This document shows positions 5,702-11,866 of a stretch of 11,866 bases of DNA, piece by piece. Position numbers and translations under genes: made by a program. Origin of the DNA: Acidobacteriota bacterium (GTDB taxonomy: Bacteria > Acidobacteriota > Terriglobia > Acidoferrales > UBA7541). Numbering within the stretch: the stretch's first letter is position 1; each line of letters opens with the position of its first letter. The notes under the pieces are model-generated. The model did no database searches and had not been told where the DNA came from. It was given only the letters and a program-made list of their open reading frames with translations. The stretch spans positions 1 through 11,866 of the forward strand of contig JAFAZL010000062.1 of the NCBI GenBank assembly GCA_019239815.1, given 5' to 3'.

Positions 5702-6241
5702 GTGAGTTCTTCGGAGCGGGAATCTCAGAAAAGCATGCCTGTCGCTGCGATTCGCCGGACGGCGATTCTGGCGATCGACTACGGAAAAGTCCGCATCGGG
5801 TTGGCGCTGGCGGACATCGAAACGGCGCTGCCGCGTCCGCTGGCGACGATCGAACGCGTGAATCGCAATGAGGATATGCGGCGGCTGCGTGAGTTAGCGC
5901 GCGAGCACGCGGTGAAGGAAATTGTGGTCGGATTGCCGCTACGACTGGATGGAACCCGCGGCGAAATGGCGGAAGAAGCGACGCGATTCGGCGAGCGCGT
6001 GCGGAAACAGCTTGGATTACCGGTCGAGATGGTGGATGAGCGGCTGACGAGTTGGGAAGCGGAACGATTGCTGGAGGAGCAGGCGGGAAAGGTTTTTCAC
6101 GATGATTCGCTGCCGGCGCACGTGCATTCAAATGTGCGAAAGAAGAAGGCGGCGGCGCGCGCCACGGTGGATGCGATGGCTGCTGCGGTGATTTTGAAAG
6201 AGTATTTGGAGAGGAAGCAAAATCGCGGCGCGAGCATCTAA
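5702..6241 (+). CDS. ruvX: Putative pre-16S rRNA nuclease / Holliday junction resolvase RuvX
   Basis: A 179-aa YqgF/RuvX-family nuclease of the RNase H fold. Family members are reported to process the 5' end of pre-16S rRNA and to cut Holliday junctions. Visible motifs are LAIDYGKVRIGLALAD with Asp26, IVVGLPLRLDGT at about 74-85, VDERLTSWEAERLL with Glu113, and VDAMAAAVIL with Asp157. These give the expected acidic metal-binding triad, so the enzyme looks intact. The family is usually about 140 residues. Here there is an N-terminal extension of some 20 residues and a Lys/Ala-rich stretch at 146-153 before the last motif. The GTG at 5702 gives the longest frame; the ATG at 5735 (residue 12) is an alternative, and neither has a well-placed ribosome binding site. 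It is followed after 129 nt by mltG, a pairing seen in many bacteria. Confidence 0.95.
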   Translation: MSSSERESQKSMPVAAIRRTAILAIDYGKVRIGLALADIETALPRPLATIERVNRNEDMRRLRELAREHAVKEIVVGLPLRLDGTRGEMAEEATRFGERVRKQLGLPVEMVDERLTSWEAERLLEEQAGKVFHDDSLPAHVHSNVRKKKAAARATVDAMAAAVILKEYLERKQNRGASI

Positions 6242-6370
6242 GAAGGGTGCTCTGAGGGGCGGATTGGGCACCGCAATTGCAGTGGAACGTTTTGCGATCA
6301 TTCGGTTGGCTTAAGATTTCGCAGTGCAGGGTGGGATGCAGCGGGATTTTGACGGAGAACGCGAGCTAAC

Positions 6371-7498
6371 TTGAAAACCCTGGGAAAACTTTTGCTGCTG
6401 CTGGTCATTTTGGCTGCGGGTGTTGCGGTTTATTTCTGGATTAGCATTGCGCGGCCGTACCAGGGTTTTCCATCGCAGGGCGTGTTTGTGGATTTGCCGC
6501 ATGGGGCTTCGAGCCGCACCGTGGCTCACCTGCTCGCGCAGAACGGCGTGATTCGAAGCGCGACCGCGTTTGAGATTTATGCGCGACGTCATCCGAAACG
6601 GCGACTTCAGGCGGGAGAATATTTTTTCAATAAACCAATCTCGGGGCACGACGTTTTCTGGCAGATTGCGGACGGTCACGTGTTTGAGCAGCCGTTCACG
6701 GTGCGCGAAGGCGAAACGATGTTCGATATCGCGCGCGATCTGGAAGCCGGCAAGTACATGACAGCGGCTGAATTTCTGACGGCGGCAAAGAATCCCGAGT
6801 TGATCCACGACCTGGCGCCGAACGCGAAAACATTGGAAGGTTATTTGTATCCGGCGACATATAATCTGCCGCGTCATCCGACGGCGATCGAACTGACGGC
6901 GCAGATGGTGAAGAAATTCAAAGAGGAGTGGCTGCGGATTCGTTCAGCGGCGCCAATTGCGCCGGCAAGCGGATTGACGGAACACTTCGTTACTCTGGCG
7001 TCGCTGGTGGAGCGCGAAACGCCGAGACCCGAGGAGCGGCCGCTGGTGGCGGGAATATTTGAGAATCGATTGTCGAAAAATATGCGGATGCAGTGCGATC
7101 CGACGGTGATCTATGCGCTGGAACAGACCGGGCAATACAAAGGGACGCTGACGGGAGCGGATTTGCAGATCGATTCGCCGTACAACACGTATCGCTATCC
7201 GGGATTGCCGCCAGGACCGATCGGGAATCCGGGCGAGGAATCGCTGAGCGCGGCTGTGAACCCAAGCAAGACGCCATTTTTGTATTTTGTGGCAAATACG
7301 CAGGGCGGACATTTTTTTGCGTCGTCCCTGGAAGAACATAATCGCAACGTGACGAAGTACCGGCAATTGCTGAAGAATCCGGCGGGAGCGAACGCACCTG
7401 CAGCAACGCCGGTGCCGGACAGCGGAGCGCCTGCGGGGCCGATCACACCGAGCCCGACGGGAGCACATCGAGGTGCTGGACGGGGCGCGAAGCGATGA
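6371..7498 (+). CDS. mltG: Endolytic murein transglycosylase MltG
   Basis: A 375-aa YceG-like enzyme that cuts nascent peptidoglycan strands within the chain and is thought to release or terminate glycan synthesis. Residues 5-26 form one membrane anchor, with the rest periplasmic. A LysM-like subdomain lies at about 105-140 (FTVREGETMFDIARDL). The catalytic domain carries ASLVERET with the probable catalytic Glu214, then ENRLSKNMRMQCDPTVIYAL, and the closing signature YNTYRYPGLPPGPIGNPGEESLSAAVNP. Residues 337-375 are a Pro/Ala/Gly-rich tail ending in basic residues, unlike the compact end of most MltG proteins. The start is TTG at 6371, fitting the anchor; GGAG at 6354-6357 is 13 nt away, longer than ideal. 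A weak promoter may lie in the 129-nt gap (TAAGAT at 6312-6317). The stop overlaps the next start in ATGA, so translation is coupled. Confidence 0.96.
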   Translation: MKTLGKLLLLLVILAAGVAVYFWISIARPYQGFPSQGVFVDLPHGASSRTVAHLLAQNGVIRSATAFEIYARRHPKRRLQAGEYFFNKPISGHDVFWQIADGHVFEQPFTVREGETMFDIARDLEAGKYMTAAEFLTAAKNPELIHDLAPNAKTLEGYLYPATYNLPRHPTAIELTAQMVKKFKEEWLRIRSAAPIAPASGLTEHFVTLASLVERETPRPEERPLVAGIFENRLSKNMRMQCDPTVIYALEQTGQYKGTLTGADLQIDSPYNTYRYPGLPPGPIGNPGEESLSAAVNPSKTPFLYFVANTQGGHFFASSLEEHNRNVTKYRQLLKNPAGANAPAATPVPDSGAPAGPITPSPTGAHRGAGRGAKR

Positions 7499-8058
7499 GC
7501 GATCCGCAGACAACGAAGAAAGAGTTGATCCTGCAAGCCGCGCGGGAAATTGGCGCGCAGCAGTACACTCCGGCCGAGATCGATCAATTGCGGCGGCGCT
7601 TGATCGCGGAATTTGGCGAAGATGGAAAAACCGGCAACGACTACATCGCGGATGTGCTGAAGCATGCGGGATTCAAAGTAAATCTCTCGATGCAGGAAGA
7701 AGCCGAGGATCAGTACGAAGAAGAATTCGAGGACTTGCTGCACTTCAAGACATTGGAAGACGCGGAAGTCAGCATCATGCGGCTGGATGAATTGATCCGA
7801 AAATTTCGCGCTCATGATGAGCCAGCGGCGGCGGAACGTGTGCTGAATATTGCGCGGCTGGGCAAGCGGCGAGCGGAGATGATTGCGCGCAATCACAAGG
7901 TGGAGCCGTTCAAGCGGGCGGAGAAGGAAGAAATCGCGAACTGGTTTCGCATCTGGCTTGAGACACCGGACGTTTTTTTTGATTGGCTGGACGTGCGGAA
8001 GCAGTCGGCGGAGTTTCAGGCGAAGTTTCCGCCTGAGGCTGAGGAGTACAGCGAATGA
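7495..8058 (+). CDS. Unrecognised acidic helical protein, coupled to mltG
   Basis: A 187-aa protein I do not recognise. Its ATG overlaps the mltG stop (ATGA, 7495-7498), and its own stop overlaps the next start in the same way. The overlaps, the G-ending codon use and the uninterrupted frame make it a real gene. It appears mostly helical and cytoplasmic, with no signal peptide, membrane segment or cysteine. A strongly acidic patch lies at 67-80 (MQEEAEDQYEEEFED region), a basic helix at 120-140 (RLGKRRAEMIARNHK), and an aromatic stretch at 150-165 (WFRIWLETPDVFFDWLDV). The N-terminal segment with TPAEIDQLRRRLIAEFG and the following GNDYIADVLKHAGFKV could form a small helical domain. Being co-translated with MltG, it may serve in cell-wall growth or simply share expression; this is inference only. 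Confidence 0.9.
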   Translation: MSDPQTTKKELILQAAREIGAQQYTPAEIDQLRRRLIAEFGEDGKTGNDYIADVLKHAGFKVNLSMQEEAEDQYEEEFEDLLHFKTLEDAEVSIMRLDELIRKFRAHDEPAAAERVLNIARLGKRRAEMIARNHKVEPFKRAEKEEIANWFRIWLETPDVFFDWLDVRKQSAEFQAKFPPEAEEYSE

Positions 8059-8657
8059 GCGCGACGGGAAATGCGCCGGTCGATCCGGGGGCGCTTGATC
8101 TGCCGCCGTATTCGATGGATGTGGAAAAGCTTGATCTCGGCGCCGAGACGCAGGCAGTCGGGCTCGAGTTGCTGGAGACGGAGAGCCGCGAGCCGGTGAA
8201 AGGTAAGGAAGCAGCGGCGATCTGGGCGGCGTCTTTCCCTGCCCTGGCGAACGACGAATGTTTCTCGCTGGATTTTTTCGCGCATGTCGATCGCGTGCGG
8301 GAATTTTGCAAGATGTATGACATTCACTATCGCGAGGCGGCGGAGCGGTGCATTGTGTTGCGCGCGCCGAATGAGACACAGCTGCAGCAATTGTTTGAGC
8401 GATTCGAGGGCGAGACGTTTGGAGTGCGCGCGGGCAGCTTGATCGATGGGCCGGATACGGACTTGGAAAAGGAATTGTCGCGGCGCGGGCTGGATTCATA
8501 TCAGGCGGCGTATGAACGGTACACGTTTTGCGCGGTTTGCGAACCGGAAGATGGGTGGGTGACGCTGCTGAGCAAGACGCTGTGGCCTACGGAAGTGATT
8601 CGAAGGTTGCGGCCGGCGGTGGAGCGGTTTGATGTTTATTTGGCGCGGCCGCAGTGA
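8055..8657 (+). CDS. Unrecognised protein with CxxC, last gene of mltG unit
   Basis: A 200-aa protein I do not recognise. Its ATG overlaps the previous stop (ATGA, 8055-8058), so it is translationally coupled and ends the ruvX-mltG cluster. No signal peptide or membrane segment is seen. It contains five cysteines: Cys69, Cys85, Cys99, and a CxxC pair at 159 and 162 (FCAVC). These could bind a metal or be redox active, although the spacing matches no zinc ribbon I know. The first 60 residues are acidic and likely flexible; the middle is helical (FAHVDRVREFCKMYDIHYREAAERC). The C-terminal part (GWVTLLSKTLWPTEVIRRLRPAVERFDVYLARP) looks folded. A long ORF on the opposite strand (7195-8499) spans this gene and the two before it and is rejected as a shadow. 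The function is unknown. Confidence 0.88.
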   Translation: MSATGNAPVDPGALDLPPYSMDVEKLDLGAETQAVGLELLETESREPVKGKEAAAIWAASFPALANDECFSLDFFAHVDRVREFCKMYDIHYREAAERCIVLRAPNETQLQQLFERFEGETFGVRAGSLIDGPDTDLEKELSRRGLDSYQAAYERYTFCAVCEPEDGWVTLLSKTLWPTEVIRRLRPAVERFDVYLARPQ

Positions 8658-8702
8658 AGAAAGATAGTTGGCAATCGACAGTTGAAAGTCGAAAGCGAAA
8701 AG

Positions 8703-8720
8703 GGACTCACCGCAGAGTCC
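8703..8720. repeat. Small hairpin in the convergent gap
   Basis: GGACTC (8703-8708) and GAGTCC (8715-8720) form a perfect 6-bp stem with a 6-nt loop. It is 46 nt past the stop of the rightward unit and could help end that transcript, but no T-run follows. The sequence around it (ACCGCAGAGTCCGCT) resembles the repeat remnant at 5611-5635, so it may be repeat debris. Confidence 0.3.
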
Positions 8721-8759
8721 GCTAAGGGTACCGAGAATAGAGGAGCGACTCCACTACTT

Positions 8760-8772
8760 CGATTAGTAATCG
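8760..8772. other. 13-bp palindrome between converging genes
   Basis: CGATTA and TAATCG (8760-8765 and 8767-8772) are perfect complements around a single central G. The site is 25 nt beyond the stop of the leftward permease gene. It may be a protein-binding site or a weak terminator element; an isolated palindrome of this size could also be chance. Confidence 0.22.
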
Positions 8773-8797
8773 CACGCTCTTGAGTCGAAAAAACAAA

Positions 8798-11416
8798 TCA
8801 GTCGTGGCGAAGGGTTTGCATCGGATCAACTTTGGCAGCGCGTCGGGCCGGAATATAGGTAGCGATCAAAGTTGCGGCGAGCAAGAGTAGGCCGACTGAA
8901 ATCAGAGTCAGCGAATCGGTCGGACCGACGCCGTAGAGCAGATTCGCGAGCAGAGGCCGCAGGGCCAACGAACCGGCGAAGCCTATTGCGATGCCAAGCA
9001 ATGCGACAAGCGATCCATTGCCAAGTGCCAGATGCAAGATATCCCGATGCTGCGCGCCGAGGGCGATCCTTAAACCGATTTCATGAATTCTTTTCGTCGT
9101 CCGATACGCCGTCACGCTGTAGACGCCGACAAACGCCAGAACAAACGCGGTTGCGGCGAACTGACCGAGCAAAGTCGTAGCGAACCTTTGTCGCGCTAAA
9201 GAATGCGATACCAACTGGCTCATCGGTTCGACATCGTAGATTGCTACATCGCCGCTTAGTACGTGTAGCGCCTCGCTGACTGAGGATACGACCGTCAACG
9301 GATTGGCTGCCGTTCGAACGATTACGGTTGAACCTGCGTAGCCGGGAATGTAGAGCGTTCCCAAAGGCTCTGTGGCAAGGTCCCCGTCGCGGACAGTGCC
9401 AACAACTCCAACGATCGTTGCCCACTTCCCATCGTTGCCGATCTGTGCGCCGATTGGATTGCGATCTTGGAAAAGGCGCGTCGCCAGAGCTTCGTCGATG
9501 ATTCGAACAGCGCCAGGACCGAGCCAGTTTGCCTGACGCATGTCGCCCTCGCCGAAAACACGTCCCGCAATCAGAGGAATCTTTAGTGTGTCGAAATATT
9601 CTGGAGTGACGTAGAGAACGGCGGCATGCGGCATAGGGTCCGATGGACTTTCGTGGCGATCGCGAATGTCGAAGGTCGTGCTGTATCCATCGGAAGAGAA
9701 CGGTGCTCCCGTCGCGATCGCGGCATGCGTGATGCCCGGGACAGAGGCCAGTCGCTCGATAGCTAATTTCGAGAATGGAGTGATGTTGTTGGTGATGGCC
9801 GGTGGCAACGACAGCCGCGCCGTGAGAACTCCTTGCTGGTCGAACCCGATAGGAACATTTAGCAGGCTCTGGAAACTACGCAACAATACGCCCGAGCCCG
9901 CGAGCAGTACGAGAGAGACTGCGATTTCCGCGACGACCAAGATGCGCGAAAAGCTTTCGGTGTGACGATCACCACCCGTGCGAACACCCACCTTCAGCGT
10001 TTCCGCCGGATCGAATCGCGTTGAGAAAATCGCTGGACCCAGTCCGCAAAGCAACGATGCCGCGACGGACAGAGCCAGCGCGAAGATGAGAATGACGCCG
10101 TCGAGCGGGACCGAAGTGAACCCTGGAATATCGGGAGGAGCAAACCGGGTGATTGCCGTGACACCGATTCGAGCCAGCGCTACGCCGAGCATGCCGCCGC
10201 CGAGCGAAACCATCAGGCTCTCAGCGAGCAATTGCGCAATGAGGCGAGAGCGCGGTGCGCCTAGACTCGTGCGCGTGGCAATTTCTTGCTTGCGAGCTGC
10301 ATTTCGACTGAGCAGGAGATTAGCAACATTCAAGCTGGCAATCAGCAAGACGAGAAACACGGCGCCGAGCAGGATATTGAGAGGCTTACGAATGTCACCG
10401 ACTTTTTCGTCGACGATTGGACGGACTTCGACGCCGAACTTGAAATCGGTGTCGTTGAATTCCGCCACAGCTGCCTGCATTACGGCGCGTGACTGCTCGA
10501 TCGTGACACCGTCGCGAAGACGCGCCAGCATCGAATAGTCCACATACCAACGATATTTCTCGGTTGCAGAGTCGGGATCGATTGCCGCGGGAATCCAGAC
10601 ATCGGGATGGGGAAAGAAAATATCGTTGAGTCTCGACGGCATTACGCCAACGATTTCGTAAGTGCTGCCATCGAGGCGGAGCGTTTTGCCGATCGCTTTG
10701 GGATCTCGGCCGAAAAGATTTTGCCAGAGAGCGTCGCCGAGAATCACGACGTGTGGGCTTCCAAATGTGTCGTCGGCTTGTGTGAACGAGCGACCACAAA
10801 GCGGCTCGGTTCCTAGCAAAGTGAAAAATCCTGACGTCGCTTTCATCGCCTGGATGTGCTGTGCCCTGTCGGTTGTCGTGAGCGTGAGGCCCACCGGCTT
10901 AAATGCCGCCGTGGATTCAAAGATATCGATGTGTTGACTGAACTCCCGAAACTGCAGCGGGGAAACTTTCGTGCGGGGATTATCGAAGCTAAAAAACTGA
11001 TCGTGCAGTGCGACGACGCGTTCTGGTTCGTGGATAGGCAGCGGTTTGAGAAGGACGGCGTTGAACACGCTAAATATAGCGGTTGTCGCGCCGATACCGA
11101 GCGCGAGTGTGAGGATCGCAATGGCGGTGAATGCAGGCGCGCGGCTAAGAGTGCGCAACGCAAAGCGGATATCTTGTGCTGCGGAGTCGAGGTATGTGCC
11201 GGCTTGAATGTCGCGCACGTTTTCTTTCACTTGTGTGAGGCCGCCGAGTTCGATCATCGCGTCTCGACGAGCTTCATGAGGGCTCAGGCCGGAGGCGATT
11301 TTTTCTTCGGTTAGGAGTTCGAGATACGAGCGAAGTTCTTCATCAATGTCGCCGTCGGCGCGATCGCGGCGGAAGAGATTGCGGATGAAAGTTTTTGTGT
11401 AGGCGAATAACGGCAT
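8798..11416 (-). CDS. ADOP-family ABC transporter permease (MacB/FtsX type)
   Basis: An 872-aa permease of the Acidobacterial duplicated orphan permease type. Residues about 10-75 form the cytosolic permease-prefix region ([21 protein letters not shown] ... [11 protein letters not shown]). A first helix at 95-123 is followed by a periplasmic MacB-like domain to about 340. Helices lie at about 347-369, 399-422 and 440-464. After a second helix-plus-periplasmic-domain unit starting near 492, the last helices are at 753-771, 802-819 and 835-856. The duplication of FtsX-like units is plain: [16 protein letters not shown] at about 378-393 matches [16 protein letters not shown] at 779-794. It ends in the family-like DPMQTLRHD. 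Such proteins sit in the inner membrane; substrates are unknown and most lack a neighbouring ATPase, as here. The ATG at 11416 is preferred; a TTG at 11428 would overlap the upstream stop (TTGA). It is probably co-transcribed with the partial gene upstream. Confidence 0.92.
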   Translation of the reverse strand: MPLFAYTKTFIRNLFRRDRADGDIDEELRSYLELLTEEKIASGLSPHEARRDAMIELGGLTQVKENVRDIQAGTYLDSAAQDIRFALRTLSRAPAFTAIAILTLALGIGATTAIFSVFNAVLLKPLPIHEPERVVALHDQFFSFDNPRTKVSPLQFREFSQHIDIFESTAAFKPVGLTLTTTDRAQHIQAMKATSGFFTLLGTEPLCGRSFTQADDTFGSPHVVILGDALWQNLFGRDPKAIGKTLRLDGSTYEIVGVMPSRLNDIFFPHPDVWIPAAIDPDSATEKYRWYVDYSMLARLRDGVTIEQSRAVMQAAVAEFNDTDFKFGVEVRPIVDEKVGDIRKPLNILLGAVFLVLLIASLNVANLLLSRNAARKQEIATRTSLGAPRSRLIAQLLAESLMVSLGGGMLGVALARIGVTAITRFAPPDIPGFTSVPLDGVILIFALALSVAASLLCGLGPAIFSTRFDPAETLKVGVRTGGDRHTESFSRILVVAEIAVSLVLLAGSGVLLRSFQSLLNVPIGFDQQGVLTARLSLPPAITNNITPFSKLAIERLASVPGITHAAIATGAPFSSDGYSTTFDIRDRHESPSDPMPHAAVLYVTPEYFDTLKIPLIAGRVFGEGDMRQANWLGPGAVRIIDEALATRLFQDRNPIGAQIGNDGKWATIVGVVGTVRDGDLATEPLGTLYIPGYAGSTVIVRTAANPLTVVSSVSEALHVLSGDVAIYDVEPMSQLVSHSLARQRFATTLLGQFAATAFVLAFVGVYSVTAYRTTKRIHEIGLRIALGAQHRDILHLALGNGSLVALLGIAIGFAGSLALRPLLANLLYGVGPTDSLTLISVGLLLLAATLIATYIPARRAAKVDPMQTLRHD

Positions 11417-11424
11417 GGTGCGTC

Positions 11425-11866
11425 TCAATCGTGGCGGAGGGCGAGGATTGGGTCGAAGCGGGTGGCGCGGGCGGCCGGAATGTAGCTCGCGATTGCAGTT
11501 GCTGCTAACAGCGCTGCACTGATCGCGACGAAAGTGGCCGGGTCGTAGGGGCTCACGCCGACGAGCTGGCTGCGGACCGTGGGAGCGGCGGCGAGCGCGA
11601 TAGCGAGGCCGACGAGCAAGCCAGTGGATGCGAGAACGAGGCCGTTGGCGAGAACCATGCGAAGGACGGCGCTGCGCTGGGCGCCCAACGTCATTCGAAT
11701 TCCGATTTCCTGCGTGCGGCGGCCGACCATGAACGAGACGACGCCGTAGAGTCCCACCGTAGCGAGCACCATCGCGACCAAACCAAAAGCTCCGCCAAGC
11801 AGCGCGACGATTCGAGGGAAGAACAAGCCTTGACGAGAAATCGCGTCGGTCATCTTGTCGATTGTA
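11425..11866 (-). CDS. ADOP-family permease, 3' part (5' end beyond window)
   Basis: The last 146 codons of a second permease of the same family; the frame stays open to the right edge, so this is truncated only by the window. It shows the final FtsX-like unit: a helix at the [22 protein letters not shown] segment, the [20 protein letters not shown] coupling region, two further helices, and the ending [10 protein letters not shown], nearly the same as the end of the downstream permease. The internal ATG at 11853 is not the true start. Its stop at 11425-11427 lies 8 nt before the ATG of the next permease, so the two form one unit. Tandem near-paralogues of this kind are typical of Acidobacteriota. 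Confidence 0.9.
   Translation of the reverse strand, partial: TIDKMTDAISRQGLFFPRIVALLGGAFGLVAMVLATVGLYGVVSFMVGRRTQEIGIRMTLGAQRSAVLRMVLANGLVLASTGLLVGLAIALAAAPTVRSQLVGVSPYDPATFVAISAALLAATAIASYIPAARATRFDPILALRHD

Noticed and set aside
7195..8499. 434-codon leftward ORF
   Set aside because: It is antisense to mltG and the two coupled genes, with biased Arg/Pro-rich composition and no family motif. The three sense genes have linked starts and, for mltG, clear family signatures.
8742..8757. A fifth GTAG-headed hairpin (GGAG-CGA-CTCC then CTAC)
   Set aside because: The stem is only 4 bp with a 3-nt loop, and one base separates it from CTAC, so it does not meet the pattern of the other four.
8783..8796. 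Possible intrinsic terminator after the permease gene, from a run of six T on the minus strand
   Set aside because: No stable stem lies immediately before the T-run; the nearby palindrome at 8760-8772 is on its far side.

Overview
The window looks like chromosomal DNA of an Acidobacteriota (Terriglobia-like) bacterium. The evidence is the GC-rich coding sequence with strong G/C third-position bias, a tandem pair of ABC-type permeases with the architecture of the Acidobacterial duplicated orphan permease (ADOP) family, and palindromic intergenic elements of the kind scattered through such genomes. This assignment rests on gene content and style, not on a marker gene. I see no tRNA, rRNA, CRISPR array, insertion sequence or phage gene.

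Layout. Positions 1-856 hold an 84-aa Cys/His-containing small protein on the minus strand (216-470, strong ribosome binding site). It is surrounded by repeats: a terminator-like inverted repeat at 37-92, three GTAG-headed hairpins and one AGAT...ATGA hairpin. Next come a full aspartokinase, lysC (857-2284, minus), and a small F420/deazaflavin-type nitroreductase-family protein (2480-2932, minus). Divergently, 3077-3934 (plus) encodes two ClpC-type N-terminal repeats joined to an NTF2/SnoaL-like domain, without any AAA+ ATPase. It is followed by a secreted M28 zinc peptidase with all metal ligands (4030-5595, plus).

A rightward cluster then runs ruvX (5702-6241), mltG (6371-7498) and two unrecognised ORFs (7495-8058 and 8055-8657). 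The last three are joined by 4-nt ATGA stop/start overlaps. RuvX acts in nucleic-acid processing and MltG cleaves nascent peptidoglycan. The two unknown proteins are probably made together with MltG and are the best candidates here for an undescribed function. The window ends with two leftward ADOP permeases (8798-11416, and 11425 to the right edge, 5'-truncated) in one transcription unit and with no ATPase gene in view.

The most interesting non-coding signal is a set of four hairpins at 144-188, 750-772, 805-828 and 2448-2475. Each has a GC-rich stem directly abutted by GTAG (minus-strand sense), the signature of REP elements mobilised by RAYT transposases. All four lie 3' of leftward genes in the same orientation. 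A second palindrome family (661-697 and 2371-2397) shows a compensatory stem difference. The plus strand is G-rich at third positions for genes on both strands between about 850 and 8650, suggesting replication strand bias.
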